The notes beneath the pieces were generated by a model, which saw nothing but the letters and a program-made list of their open reading frames with translations, ran no database searches and was not told where the DNA came from. From positions 1-60,214 of the forward strand of contig CAYTZR010000006.1 in the NCBI GenBank assembly GCA_964442605.1: a DNA stretch of 60,214 nt. Direction: 5' to 3'. Of this stretch, positions 1-8,847 are shown piece by piece. Numbering within the stretch: the stretch's first letter is position 1; every line of letters starts with the position of its first letter. Source of the DNA: Monoglobus sp964442605 (lineage in GTDB: Bacteria; Bacillota; Clostridia; Monoglobales; Monoglobaceae). A program made the position numbers and the translations under genes.

Positions 1-30
1 GGCGCGCAGGCGACTGCCCCGCAGGGGCAA
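1..30. repeat. 30-nt repeat shared by both window ends
   Basis: The first 30 bases are identical to 60179-60208, in the same orientation. The unit contains a perfect 6-bp hairpin, TGCCCC-GCA-GGGGCA (15-29). At the other end it closes a hairpin-rich block. The likeliest reading is a dispersed intergenic repeat at which an assembly broke. The hairpin could also act as a weak terminator for the minus-strand gene ending at 108, but it has no T-run. Confidence 0.85.
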
Positions 31-107
31 GATATAATTAGTGAATAGACTTATACTTCTATTTATTCCAAATTCCCTTTACTTCTTTCTTAAAGGGCAA
101 CTTTATT

Positions 108-680
108 TCAGTTAATCCTCTTTATTACGACTCCAAAAACAGACTCAACGGGTATCGGACCGAATTCGCGGCTATCGCGGCTGTTACTCCTGTTGTCTCC
201 CATAACAAATATATATCCGTCCTGAATGACTATCGGCAAATCCTTGCTGTATTCCCCCGCGCTCATCAAATCCGCTATATACTTTCCCGCCGGACTGTAG
301 GAAACCCTCGCATACGGCTCATCAATTATGCTGCCATTTACGTATACCAAGCCGCCGCTCATATCAATATATACCGTATCGCCGGCTAAGGCGATAATTC
401 TCGAAACCGCCGCGCTGTCGTCATCCTCCGATTTGAACGTAATAATGTCACCGGCGCACAGATCCCGCGAAGTTTTATCGATAAGCCAATGCTCGCCCGT
501 TTGCATTGTCGGCTCCATGCCCGTGCCGGAAACACGAATCAACGAAAATAAAAATTGATTGCAGATAAATATAAGCAGTACTATAATAGCGGCTATACAC
601 AATATATACACAAAAAATTTGAGCGCGGATCCCTTTTTCTTAACGGGAGCCGCCTCCGAGACGCCGCTTTCACTTTTCAT
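108..680 (-). CDS. Signal peptidase I homologue, catalytic residues replaced (probable pseudoenzyme)
   Basis: A 190-residue S26-family protein. It has a basic cytoplasmic N-terminus, one membrane segment (about residues 22-48), and the outer-face signal peptidase fold. Box E is intact (GDNRSNSRDSREFG, about 161-174). In box B the catalytic serine of the usual GxSMxPT is glycine: the sequence reads SGTGMEPT, codon GGC. In box D the general-base lysine of the usual VKRxxGxxGD is serine: VSRIIALAGD. Both members of the Ser/Lys dyad are therefore missing while the scaffold is kept, so cleavage activity is not expected. The ATG at 680 follows an AGGGGTG ribosome site; a GTG at 704 is a weaker alternative. 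The gene is transcribed divergently from the EPS locus from its own consensus promoter. It may be a chaperone-like or competing binding protein for secreted or EPS proteins (inference). Confidence 0.85.
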   Translation of the reverse strand: MKSESGVSEAAPVKKKGSALKFFVYILCIAAIIVLLIFICNQFLFSLIRVSGTGMEPTMQTGEHWLIDKTSRDLCAGDIITFKSEDDDSAAVSRIIALAGDTVYIDMSGGLVYVNGSIIDEPYARVSYSPAGKYIADLMSAGEYSKDLPIVIQDGYIFVMGDNRSNSRDSREFGPIPVESVFGVVIKRIN

Positions 681-725
681 ATCAGTCACCCCTAAATAAC
701 ACACAAGAATTTTTTAATTATAATA

Positions 726-754
726 ATTATAGTATATTATACCAAAGTTGTCAA
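726..754 (-). promoter_or_regulatory. Sigma-A type promoter for the signal peptidase homologue
   Basis: Read on the minus strand, TTGACA (749-754) and TATAAT (726-731) are separated by exactly 17 bases. Both hexamers match consensus, so transcription should be strong for a gene whose product looks inactive. Confidence 0.75.
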
Positions 755-799
755 CTTCTCTGCATTTTAAGAATAATAACTAAAAATTTATAAAAAAGG

Positions 800-828
800 T
801 TGTAAAAATATTAAAAATATGCTATATT
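800..828 (+). promoter_or_regulatory. Promoter of the EPS locus
   Basis: TTGTAA (800-805), a 17-base spacer and TATATT (823-828), with an extended -10 TG one base upstream of the hexamer. It lies about 30 bases before the start codon of the first EPS gene and back to back with the minus-strand promoter at 726-754. Confidence 0.65.
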
Positions 829-858
829 TATAATATATACTTGGTGGGGGAGTTTTCT

Positions 859-1554
859 ATGGCTAAAAGATACAGAGGCAGATATAATCCTGCTTATAAT
901 ATTGTTAAGCCGGAGCATTACGAGATGTTTAGGAACGTACAACCGAATAATAATCCGTGGTATCTGTTTGTGAAGCGTTTAACTGATATCACCTGTTCTT
1001 TTTTGGCATTGGTTGTTTTATCCCCTCTGCTTTTGGTTGTTGCCGCGTGTATAAAGAGCGACGGCGGTCCCGTGTTTTTTATGCAGACGCGTGTGGGCAA
1101 GGGCGGCAAGACTTTTAAAATGTATAAGTTCAGAAGCATGATAGTGGACGCTGAGGAGCTGCTTAAGGAATTGGAAAGTAAAAACGAGGCAAGCGGACCT
1201 GTGTTTAAAATTCATGACGATCCGAGAGTTACAAGGGTTGGCGCTTTTATCAGAAAATACAGCATAGATGAGCTTCCGCAGCTGATTAACATCTTAAAGG
1301 GAGATATGAGCGTAGTCGGTCCAAGACCCCCGCTCCCGTCGGAGGTGGAGATGTATGATGCGTATGCTATGCAGAGACTAAAGGTTAAACCCGGTCTTAC
1401 ATGCTATTGGCAGTGCTGCGGGCGCAGCAAAATCAGCTTTGAAAAGTGGATTGACATGGATCTTGAATACATAAACGACCAAGGAATTTGGTGTGATTTT
1501 AAGATGATACTTAAGACAATTCCCGCGGTTTTAAACGCAGACGGAGCTTATTAA
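859..1554 (+). CDS. Initiating sugar-phosphate transferase (undecaprenyl-phosphate phosphoglycosyltransferase)
   Basis: A 231-residue monotopic phosphoglycosyltransferase. It should move a sugar-1-phosphate from a UDP-sugar to undecaprenyl phosphate, the first step of repeat-unit assembly at the inner membrane face. One hydrophobic segment (about 40-60) is followed by the family motifs KFRSM, DELPQLINILKGDMSVVGPRP and a C-terminal GLTCYWQ. The length fits the small PglC-like class rather than the five-helix WcaJ/CpsE class. The ATG at 859 has GGTGGGGGAG just upstream; an in-frame TTG at 841 is less likely. It heads the EPS locus, as is typical for initiating transferases. The sugar used cannot be read from sequence. 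Confidence 0.9.
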   Translation: MAKRYRGRYNPAYNIVKPEHYEMFRNVQPNNNPWYLFVKRLTDITCSFLALVVLSPLLLVVAACIKSDGGPVFFMQTRVGKGGKTFKMYKFRSMIVDAEELLKELESKNEASGPVFKIHDDPRVTRVGAFIRKYSIDELPQLINILKGDMSVVGPRPPLPSEVEMYDAYAMQRLKVKPGLTCYWQCCGRSKISFEKWIDMDLEYINDQGIWCDFKMILKTIPAVLNADGAY

Positions 1555-1580
1555 CCGCGGTTTATTGAGGAGAGATTTAA

Positions 1581-1928
1581 ATGACAATTATAGAGTTATG
1601 GGACGAGCTCGGCGTTAATAAGGCTGAGGTTTTGGAGCGATTTGCGGGCAGTGTTGAAGTCGCGCGGAAGTGTACCGTTATGTATGCCGAGGATACAATA
1701 ATCGGCGACCTTGAGAGTGCAATCAAAGAACATAATTACAGCGGCGCGGAAAGAGCCGCTCACACGCTAAAGGGTATTGCGGACAATCTCGGCTTTAAGG
1801 GTGTACACAAATACGGTCAGATGATTGTTGATGATGTGAGAAGCGGCAATTACGATAATTTGCCCTCCGAGTTTGAAAAGCTAAAAGCGGAGCATGATAA
1901 AATCTGTGCGCTCGCAAAGACCTTGTAA
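1581..1928 (+). CDS. Stand-alone histidine phosphotransfer (Hpt) domain protein
   Basis: A 115-residue single-domain protein. The motif AAHTLKGIADNLGF places the phospho-accepting histidine at residue 61 in the classic HxLKG context. The rest fits the four-helix Hpt bundle. Such proteins relay phosphate between a hybrid kinase receiver and a second receiver. No histidine kinase or receiver is encoded in the EPS locus; the only response regulator in the window (37464-38147) has an altered phosphosite. It lies 26 bases after the initiating transferase and 44 bases before the flippase, with a GAGGAGAG ribosome site, so it is very probably co-transcribed with EPS genes. Confidence 0.85.
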   Translation: MTIIELWDELGVNKAEVLERFAGSVEVARKCTVMYAEDTIIGDLESAIKEHNYSGAERAAHTLKGIADNLGFKGVHKYGQMIVDDVRSGNYDNLPSEFEKLKAEHDKICALAKTL

Positions 1929-1972
1929 ATTTTAATTTTGTGAATATGATGTTGTCAGCGGGGGAACGTTAA

Positions 1973-3562
1973 ATGTCCGGAAACACAAGAAGCGAGAAAA
2001 GCGCTAAAAACTTACTGTACGGTATTGTTTCTCAGTTTGTCTCTGTTATTTTTACATTTGTTGTAAGAGTTGTTCTCGTTCATCAGGCAGGCATATTGTC
2101 AGTCAGCCTAAATGGACTGTTCAATGAAGTAATAGCGATGCTTTCTTTGGCTGAACTCGGCGTAGGCTCGGCGATAGTATACAGCCTTTATAAGCCGCTT
2201 GCCGAGAATAACGAGAAAAAAGTTGTCAAGCTGATGAATATGTACAAGACGGCTTATCGTAATATTGCCCTTGCCGTGTTCGGTATAGGAATGTGTCTTG
2301 TGCCTGTAATACAAAATATTGTTACCAAGGTGGATGTGTCGGATAACTATATTCGCCTTGTTTTTGTGCTTTTTTTAATTCAGACCTCATCTTCATATCT
2401 GTTTTCGTATAAGAGCTCGTTGCTCAATGCGGATCAAAAGGTTTACATCGTATCTAAAATCAATACGGTGGTAAAGATTATAGTTGAAATAATAAACATA
2501 GTGTTGCTGTTTGTATTCCATAACTACTTAATTTATTTGACGGTGGAAATTCTTTTGACACTCGCAACCAATGTTGTAATATCGGGTCAGGTTGACAAGA
2601 TGTATCCGTACCTCAAGCGTAAGGATGAGCTGTTAAACGTCGAAAAGCGCATGGTTTTCAAAAATGTAAAAAATATATTTATCGGCAGTCTGTCGGGCAA
2701 GATAACCAATTCGACCGATAATATATTGATTTCGATTTTGGTAGGCACCTATGAAGTCGGTATCTACACAAGCTACTCAACACTTGTTATGGGTCTTAGG
2801 CGCATAATTGACCAGCTTGATTCCGCCACGGCGGCAAGCGTGGGAAATTTGGTTGCGGAGGGCAACGGCGCAAGGTGCAATACGGTATTGAAAAACATGA
2901 CTTTTATCAATTACTTTTTCGGTTCTTTGTTTTCGTGCTGTTTTTACTGCCTTTCCTCAACCATTGTCAGGATACTGTACGGAGAGGAGTATACCTATAG
3001 CTCAAACACGTTTTTGGGCTTGCTTGTGGTATTCTTTATAGCTCTGAACTTTTTCATAACCACGCTAAGAAGCCCGCTCTGGAGGTTTATGACGGCATCG
3101 GGTCTTTTTGCCAAGGATAAAAATATTTCAATCGCGGGAAGCACCGCCAATCTTATTATTTCCATTGTTTTCGGTATCAAGTTCGGGACGTTTGGAATTC
3201 TCATCGGAACCTTTGCGACACATATAATCCAGATAGTACTGAAGATAAAGCTGCTGTATGCCGAATGTTTTAAAATCGGTTCCCTAAGATACTTTGTTAT
3301 TTTCACGGTTTACTTCGCCTCCGGTGTGTTTTCCATGCTTATATCAAAGTTTATATGCGCCGAGATAATAATGGGAAATCTGTATCTCGACTTTATTTGC
3401 AAGGCGGTTGTCGCGGTATTTGTGCCGCTTTGTATAAACTATATTTTCTTCGGCAGAACAAAGGAGTTTGAGTATTTTAAAGAAACCTCATGGGGATATT
3501 TTCTTAAAATATACGATGCTTTAGCGCCCCATATACCGATATTAAGAAAGAAAAGTGTATAA
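1973..3562 (+). CDS. Polysaccharide flippase (Wzx-like, MATE/PST superfamily)
   Basis: A 529-residue integral membrane protein with 12 or more hydrophobic segments and no soluble domain. It starts with the family-typical SEKSAKNLLYGIVSQFVSVI. Wzx proteins move undecaprenyl-diphosphate-linked repeat units from the inner to the outer membrane face before polymerisation. GGGGGAA lies 7 bases before the ATG. Together with the polymerase at 7463 and the co-polymerases at 8848 and 10275 it defines a Wzx/Wzy-dependent pathway rather than an ABC-transporter or synthase pathway. Substrate specificity is not readable. Confidence 0.88.
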   Translation: MSGNTRSEKSAKNLLYGIVSQFVSVIFTFVVRVVLVHQAGILSVSLNGLFNEVIAMLSLAELGVGSAIVYSLYKPLAENNEKKVVKLMNMYKTAYRNIALAVFGIGMCLVPVIQNIVTKVDVSDNYIRLVFVLFLIQTSSSYLFSYKSSLLNADQKVYIVSKINTVVKIIVEIINIVLLFVFHNYLIYLTVEILLTLATNVVISGQVDKMYPYLKRKDELLNVEKRMVFKNVKNIFIGSLSGKITNSTDNILISILVGTYEVGIYTSYSTLVMGLRRIIDQLDSATAASVGNLVAEGNGARCNTVLKNMTFINYFFGSLFSCCFYCLSSTIVRILYGEEYTYSSNTFLGLLVVFFIALNFFITTLRSPLWRFMTASGLFAKDKNISIAGSTANLIISIVFGIKFGTFGILIGTFATHIIQIVLKIKLLYAECFKIGSLRYFVIFTVYFASGVFSMLISKFICAEIIMGNLYLDFICKAVVAVFVPLCINYIFFGRTKEFEYFKETSWGYFLKIYDALAPHIPILRKKSV

Positions 3563-3580
3563 TCCGAAAGGTTGTTTGTT

Positions 3581-4741
3581 ATGAGAGATGAAAGGAAATA
3601 TAAGGTTGCGATGATCGGGCACAAGCGTATTCCCACCCGTGAGGGCGGTGTTGAGGTTGTGGTTGAGGAGCTTGCTCTGAGATTGGTTAAGCGCGGTATC
3701 GCGGTTGACGTGTATAATCGAAAGGATAGGTTCGGCAAGGAAAACAAACAGCCGAAAAATTACAAAGGGATAAGAATAATCAGAATTCCGACATTCAGGG
3801 CCAGCGCGCTGAACGCCTTTGTATATTCTGTTCTGGCGAGCGTCAGAGCGCTTTTCGGGGGCTATGACTGCATACATTATCACGCCGAGGGACCGTGCGC
3901 GATGATGTGGCTGCCTAAAATTTTCGGCAGGAAGGTTGTTGCCACCATACATGGGCTTGATTGGCAGAGAGCCAAGTGGGGAGGCTTTTCCACGTGGTAT
4001 TTAAAGCAGGGAGAAAAAATCGCCGCCGGATTTGCCAATGAGCTTATAGTTTTGTCAAAAAACAACCAAAAATATTTTATGGATAATTATCGCCGCGAGA
4101 CAAGGTTTGTTCCAAACGGCATGTCACCTAAAGACAAAAGCTTCCCGCCGGAGCTTATAAAGGAAAAATTCGGACTTGAAAAAAACGGATACATACTGTT
4201 TTTGGCGAGAATAGTGCCGGAAAAGGGTCTGCATTATCTTATTGAGGCATTCGGCAATATCGAGACGGACAAAAAGCTTGTGATAGCGGGAGGATTAACG
4301 CCGGGCGATGAGTATGCGGAAAAAATTAAGGCGATGGCAGCTAAGGACAGCAGGATAATCCTTGCGGATTTTGTACAGGGACAGCTGCTTGACGAGCTTT
4401 TTGACAACTGTCTGGTATATGTTCTGCCCAGTGATATTGAAGGGATGGCTATGAGCCTGCTGGAGTGTATAAGCTACGGTTCGCCGTGCTTGGTCAGCGA
4501 TATTCCCGAAAATATCGAGGTTGTGGGAGATTATATGCCGTCCTTTAAGCACGGCGATATAAAAAGTCTTGAAGCCGAGCTGAGAAAAATTATCGACAGC
4601 AACGGTGCCTCTCTTAATAATAACAGCGGCTATCGCGATATACTCCGGAAATACGATTGGGAGGATATAGTTGACAGAACGCTTGGGATTTATCTCATTC
4701 CGAAGCATAAGAACAAATTATCTTATAAAATATATGATTGA
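3581..4741 (+). CDS. GT4 family glycosyltransferase, rhamnosyltransferase-like
   Basis: A GT-B fold retaining glycosyltransferase of 386 residues. The N-terminus MIGHKRIPTREGGVEVVVEE is typical of the rhamnosyltransferase-like (DUF1972) group. The donor-binding half carries LFLARIVPEKGLHYLIEAF and the acidic EGMAMSLLECISYG motif of GT4 enzymes. It is soluble and probably membrane-associated, adding one sugar to the lipid-linked repeat. The ATG at 3581 is preferred because GAAAGG lies 10 bases upstream; an in-frame TTG at 3572 overlaps that site. Its last 12 bases, including the stop, are perfectly duplicated directly downstream (4742-4753). The sugar specificity is a family-level guess. Confidence 0.87.
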   Translation: MRDERKYKVAMIGHKRIPTREGGVEVVVEELALRLVKRGIAVDVYNRKDRFGKENKQPKNYKGIRIIRIPTFRASALNAFVYSVLASVRALFGGYDCIHYHAEGPCAMMWLPKIFGRKVVATIHGLDWQRAKWGGFSTWYLKQGEKIAAGFANELIVLSKNNQKYFMDNYRRETRFVPNGMSPKDKSFPPELIKEKFGLEKNGYILFLARIVPEKGLHYLIEAFGNIETDKKLVIAGGLTPGDEYAEKIKAMAAKDSRIILADFVQGQLLDELFDNCLVYVLPSDIEGMAMSLLECISYGSPCLVSDIPENIEVVGDYMPSFKHGDIKSLEAELRKIIDSNGASLNNNSGYRDILRKYDWEDIVDRTLGIYLIPKHKNKLSYKIYD

Positions 4742-4753
4742 ATATATGATTGA
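4730..4753 (+). repeat. Perfect 12-nt tandem duplication spanning a stop codon
   Basis: The unit ATATATGATTGA occurs at 4730-4741 and again at 4742-4753. The first copy contains the TGA stop of the glycosyltransferase gene. Because the unit is a multiple of three, the second copy supplies another in-frame TGA at 4751-4753. Confidence 0.9.
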
Positions 4754-4788
4754 TAGAAAAAAACAAATAGCGAAAATAGGTGAGTTTG

Positions 4789-6003
4789 ATGAAGGCGCTG
4801 CTTATAAATAAATATTTATATCCTAAGGGCGGAGCGGAAACCTATACCTTTAAGCTGGGCGAATACCTGACGGCTCACGGGCACAGTGTTGAATATTTCG
4901 GAATGTTTGATGAAAAAAACATCGTTCATAACTCCGCTCGGCAGTATACCCAAAATATGGATTTTCACAACGCCGGAATACAAAAATATTTATATCCATT
5001 TAGGATAATTTACTCGTTTCAGGCACGCAGAAAGCTTAGAAGCGTAATCAAGGATTTCAAGCCGGATATAATACATTTGAACAACATTAACTTTCAGCTC
5101 ACTCCATCGGTTATTGATGAGGCAAAGGCAAACGGAATTCCCGTTGTCCAGACCGTTCATGATTTGCAGATGCTGTGTCCAAATCATCTTATGTTTGATT
5201 TGAATTTGAAAAAACCGTGCGAAAAATGCTTGAACGGTTCAAAGCTTAACTGTATAAAGGGCAAATGCATACACGGATCAACGGTCAAGAGCGTGATTGG
5301 CGCTGTTGAGGCGTGGTTGTATGCTTTAAAGGGAACCTATAAAAAGGTGGATAAGTACATATGTCCGAGCAATTTCATAGAAGCCAAGTTGCTGCGGAAA
5401 AAACGTTTCGGAGAATATATTTATCGCGGTAAAACCGTGGCGATACATAATTATATAGAGCTGCCCGATATGGCTGAGAGCCGCGCGAAAAAGGATTACG
5501 TTTTATTCTTCGGCAGACTGTCGGAGGAAAAGGGTGTGGATTTATTTGTTGAAGCCTGCGAGGCGTTGCCCGATATTAAGTTTATAGTAGCCGGCGGAGG
5601 TCCTATGGAGGACGCTGTGAAGGGCGTGCGGAATATTGAATTCGTAGGCTTTAAAACCGGAGAGGAGCTGCATCGTCTTATAGCGGAAGCGCGTTTTTCG
5701 GTGTATCCGTCAATATGGTATGAGAACTGTCCGTTATCTATACTGGAGTCCGAGTCCTTCGGGACGCCGGTTGTGTGCACGCCGCTTGGGGGGATGCCGG
5801 AGCTTGTGGATGATGGAAAAACCGGAACTATTTTGAGTGAAGTAAGCGCTGCCGCGCTCGCGGATGCCATCGGCAAGCTGTGGGGAAACAGGAGCTTGTG
5901 TGAAGAAATGAGCCGAAACTGCATAGAAAAGCGCGGACAGATGATCACTCTTGAGGAATACGGAGAACGAATAGAGCGTATATATAACGAGGTTTTGAAA
6001 TAA
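4789..6003 (+). CDS. GT4 family glycosyltransferase
   Basis: A 404-residue GT-B glycosyltransferase. The N-terminal acceptor half has NKYLYPKGGAETYTFKLGEY. The middle contains a Cys-rich insert (CEKCLNGSKLNCIKGKC, about residues 143-159), seen in a subgroup of GT4 enzymes and possibly metal-binding or structural. The donor half has FFGRLSEEKGVDLFVEA and the EX7E-type region around PLSILESESFGTPVV. The ATG at 4789 follows AGGTGA at 5 bases; an in-frame GTG at 4780 overlaps that site. It likely adds the next sugar of the EPS repeat unit; donor and linkage are unknown. Confidence 0.87.
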   Translation: MKALLINKYLYPKGGAETYTFKLGEYLTAHGHSVEYFGMFDEKNIVHNSARQYTQNMDFHNAGIQKYLYPFRIIYSFQARRKLRSVIKDFKPDIIHLNNINFQLTPSVIDEAKANGIPVVQTVHDLQMLCPNHLMFDLNLKKPCEKCLNGSKLNCIKGKCIHGSTVKSVIGAVEAWLYALKGTYKKVDKYICPSNFIEAKLLRKKRFGEYIYRGKTVAIHNYIELPDMAESRAKKDYVLFFGRLSEEKGVDLFVEACEALPDIKFIVAGGGPMEDAVKGVRNIEFVGFKTGEELHRLIAEARFSVYPSIWYENCPLSILESESFGTPVVCTPLGGMPELVDDGKTGTILSEVSAAALADAIGKLWGNRSLCEEMSRNCIEKRGQMITLEEYGERIERIYNEVLK

Positions 6004-6105
6004 CAGATATATTATTATCCGGATATAATTAAAAGTTTTATAGCCATATATTTGAATTTTGACTGTAATTTTATTATTTAAGTTTAAAATAATAAAATAT
6101 AATAC

Positions 6106-6134
6106 TTGTAATAATTATAATAAAATGATATAAT
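6106..6134 (+). promoter_or_regulatory. Internal EPS promoter upstream of the CDP-glycerol-type transferase
   Basis: TTGTAA (6106-6111), 17 bases, TATAAT (6129-6134), in the 179-base AT-rich gap at 6004-6182. No terminator is seen in the gap, so this may be a second start within the locus that lets the genes from 6183 onward be expressed separately. Confidence 0.6.
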
Positions 6135-6182
6135 ATTTGTATCGTTGTAAAATTAGTTTTAGGAGATTATGGGGGATTACAG

Positions 6183-7367
6183 ATGTCAAAATATAAAAGG
6201 ATTATAATTCGCTTGCCTGAATATATATGGCAATTTATTTGTGTTTTAATATTTTGTGTAATCGGTTTTGTCGCTAAACTTTTTTTTAAGAGGTTCAGAA
6301 ACCTGTGGATTGTTTCGGAGCGCGGAAAAGACGCGAGGGATAACGGGTATTATTTTTATAAATATGTTCGGCAGAATCACCCTGAAATTAACGCTTATTA
6401 CATAATAGATAAAAAATCTGCCGATTATGCTAAGGTTAAGGCGCTCGGCAATGTGGTGAATTATAAAAGCTTTATGCATCATTTGATGTTTGCGGCAGCG
6501 GATTATAAGATAAGCAGCCATATTTCCGGATACTCGCCGGATATATTGTGCTATAATAGATTTCAAAAGCTTGGGCTTGTTCGCGGCAAACTCGTCTTTT
6601 TGCAGCACGGAATAACAATGGATAATACGAAGTGGTTGTCTTATACAAACACTGTTCTTGATTTGTTTGTGTGTGGCGCTAAGCCTGAATATGAGGCGGT
6701 AAAATCCGGATACGGATATCCCGATGGTGTGGTTAAGTATTTGGGGCTTTGCAGATATGACGCCTTGCTGGAACCGCATAAAGTAGAGAACCGTATATTG
6801 CTTATGCCGACATGGCGTATGGATATATGTGAGGTCGGAAACCGCGGTAATTTTACAAAGTCGAAGTATTATAGGGCGTATCAAAGCCTGATTAACAACC
6901 AAAGGCTGATTGATTTTTTGGAGGATAATGATTACGAGCTGGTGTTTTATCCGCATTTTGAAATACAGAGATTTTTAAGTGATTTCAGCTCCAAAAGCGG
7001 CAGAGTTACTATTGCATCGTTTGATGAATATGACGTACAGGAGCTGCTGATGAGTTCCAAATTTCTGATAACGGATTTTTCGAGTGTCTTCTTTGATTTT
7101 GCTTATATGGGTAAGCCGGTAGTTTATTATCAGTTTGATGAAAAAGAATACAGAGAAAACCACTATGACAGCGGGTATTTCAGCCATAGAAGAGATGGTT
7201 TCGGTCCTGTATTTGATACTGAGGCTGAAACTGTGGATTATGTGATTGAAAGCTTTGCCAACGGCTTTCCTCTTGACAAAATATATGCCGAGAGGGTTGA
7301 AAACTTTTTCGAATTTAGAGATAATAATAATTGCAAACGTAATTTTGATGCGGTTGCTTCGATGTAA
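6183..7367 (+). CDS. CDP-glycerol glycerophosphotransferase-like protein (TagB/TagF family)
   Basis: A 394-residue protein of the teichoic acid glycerophosphotransferase family. It has an N-terminal hydrophobic, probably membrane-associating helix (about 14-36) and a GT-B fold. The catalytic motifs are VFLQHGITMD in the first half and FLITDFSSVFFDFAYMGKP with a downstream HYDSGYF in the second. Known members transfer glycerol phosphate (or ribitol phosphate) from the CDP form to teichoic acid or capsule acceptors. In this locus it suggests that the EPS repeat is decorated with, or linked through, a polyol phosphate. No CDP-glycerol synthesis gene (tagD-like) is in the window, so the donor must come from elsewhere. 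Three near-identical 10-base units sit on its stop codon. Confidence 0.85.
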   Translation: MSKYKRIIIRLPEYIWQFICVLIFCVIGFVAKLFFKRFRNLWIVSERGKDARDNGYYFYKYVRQNHPEINAYYIIDKKSADYAKVKALGNVVNYKSFMHHLMFAAADYKISSHISGYSPDILCYNRFQKLGLVRGKLVFLQHGITMDNTKWLSYTNTVLDLFVCGAKPEYEAVKSGYGYPDGVVKYLGLCRYDALLEPHKVENRILLMPTWRMDICEVGNRGNFTKSKYYRAYQSLINNQRLIDFLEDNDYELVFYPHFEIQRFLSDFSSKSGRVTIASFDEYDVQELLMSSKFLITDFSSVFFDFAYMGKPVVYYQFDEKEYRENHYDSGYFSHRRDGFGPVFDTEAETVDYVIESFANGFPLDKIYAERVENFFEFRDNNNCKRNFDAVASM

Positions 7368-7390
7368 TTCGACATAATTCAACATAATTC
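7361..7390 (+). repeat. Three 10-nt imperfect tandem units over a stop codon
   Basis: GATGTAATTC, GACATAATTC and AACATAATTC follow one another directly. The TAA stop of the glycerophosphotransferase gene lies in the first unit. The unit is not a multiple of three, so reading frame is not preserved. Confidence 0.8.
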
Positions 7391-7462
7391 TTAAATAGAT
7401 AAATAATTATAAATAAGAGGCTAAAGCCTCATATTGAAGGATTTACAAGGGAGCAGTGGTAT

Positions 7463-8809
7463 ATGTCTACTTTGCAAAAAAGACAAAATTCCCGAGTTCT
7501 CGCTGCGATTTACATATTGTGTTTTGCGTCGGCTGTTTTAATTGACTTCGGCTACGGATACAGCAAAGCAAAGGTTATAACGGTGGTAACCGTTGCCATA
7601 GCCTTCGGAATTTTGTTCATAACAGGGGATTTTACCAATCTTGATACTATAGCGAGCTTTTTTGTCCTGTACGGAATATGGTTTTTGGTGGTTCTTGTAT
7701 ACTCAGCCTTGCTTTGGATACTCAGCTTTGAATCGGTTTCGTACATTGCCAGGGGATGCGCGAAAATACTGTATCAGTTTATTATGGTTTTTAACCTGTG
7801 CGCGGCGGCGTACCTTTTTGGAGAAAAGGGAATTCATTACATGTTTTGGGGGCTTGCGCTGGGGAATTTAGCTATAGCCGTTGTATTGATACCACAGTAT
7901 ACAACCGGGGAAATCATTTCATCTATAACTTATTTTCTGACAGAGGGCGGAGAAGCGACAGGTTATATGAAAGGGCTTGAAATTCATGATGTAACCTTTA
8001 CGTATGGATTTTTCTTAATTTATTTTATCCTTTTTGATAAAATAAGCTCTAAGAAAATGAAAATAATAAATATTATTACAGCATTGTTCCTATATGGTGT
8101 GGGATTTAAGAGAATAGCAATAGCGAGTTTATGTGTTATTATTGTTATAGGTTTATTATTTAAACGCATGACGCCGAACACTCGTGAGAAGTTGATGAAA
8201 TGTATATTATTTGCGGCGCTGATATTAGCGTTTTTATATCTTTTCGCGATACGGGCAAATGTATTTACGTATTTGGCAGAGAATACCGATATAAATGTCA
8301 ATGGAAGAAATGTTCTGTATGAAGCTATCAATAAATATTGGAGTATATCCCCGGCGTTTGTGGGTTACGGATTTGAATATGTCCATGTTATGATGCAGGA
8401 GATTGCCGAATCCGGAAATACAGCCTTTAATAATATGGTAGATATACATAATGACTTTATACGTGTTTATATAGAGATGGGTTTTTTCGGATTTTGGGCG
8501 TGGGGACTTTATACGCTTATTTTCCAGTTTAACCGTATCAAACATAGATGCGGGCATAAAACGGTATGTTTGTTCTTTTTGTGTGAGATGTATATTTACT
8601 TTACATATATGACGGATAATACTCTGTTCTACTTCTATACGGGAACGGTTTTGAGAATGATGCCGCTGTGCTACGCTTTGCGGACAGCGCGGGGAAATCC
8701 GGAAAATGATAAGCTTGTGGTTGAAAAAGACAATAAAAAACGATTGTTTGAGATATTTTCAAAACGCGGTGAAAATTCGGTTACGTTATACAAAAAGAAC
8801 TTGAAATAA
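7463..8809 (+). CDS. O-antigen/EPS polymerase-like membrane protein (Wzy-like)
   Basis: A 448-residue protein with about 10 to 12 predicted membrane segments and a larger outer loop containing NGRNVLYEAINKYWS (about residues 276-290), the position and character of the O-antigen ligase/Wzy loop. Wzy proteins join repeat units at the outer membrane face. Sequence conservation in this family is low, so the call rests on topology, the loop and the position between flippase and co-polymerases. The cytoplasmic C-terminus (about 405-448) is strongly charged. GGGAG lies upstream of the ATG. Confidence 0.75.
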   Translation: MSTLQKRQNSRVLAAIYILCFASAVLIDFGYGYSKAKVITVVTVAIAFGILFITGDFTNLDTIASFFVLYGIWFLVVLVYSALLWILSFESVSYIARGCAKILYQFIMVFNLCAAAYLFGEKGIHYMFWGLALGNLAIAVVLIPQYTTGEIISSITYFLTEGGEATGYMKGLEIHDVTFTYGFFLIYFILFDKISSKKMKIINIITALFLYGVGFKRIAIASLCVIIVIGLLFKRMTPNTREKLMKCILFAALILAFLYLFAIRANVFTYLAENTDINVNGRNVLYEAINKYWSISPAFVGYGFEYVHVMMQEIAESGNTAFNNMVDIHNDFIRVYIEMGFFGFWAWGLYTLIFQFNRIKHRCGHKTVCLFFLCEMYIYFTYMTDNTLFYFYTGTVLRMMPLCYALRTARGNPENDKLVVEKDNKKRLFEIFSKRGENSVTLYKKNLK

Positions 8810-8847
8810 TGTGATAAGTGATAATGTGGGAAAAAAGGTGGTTTGTG

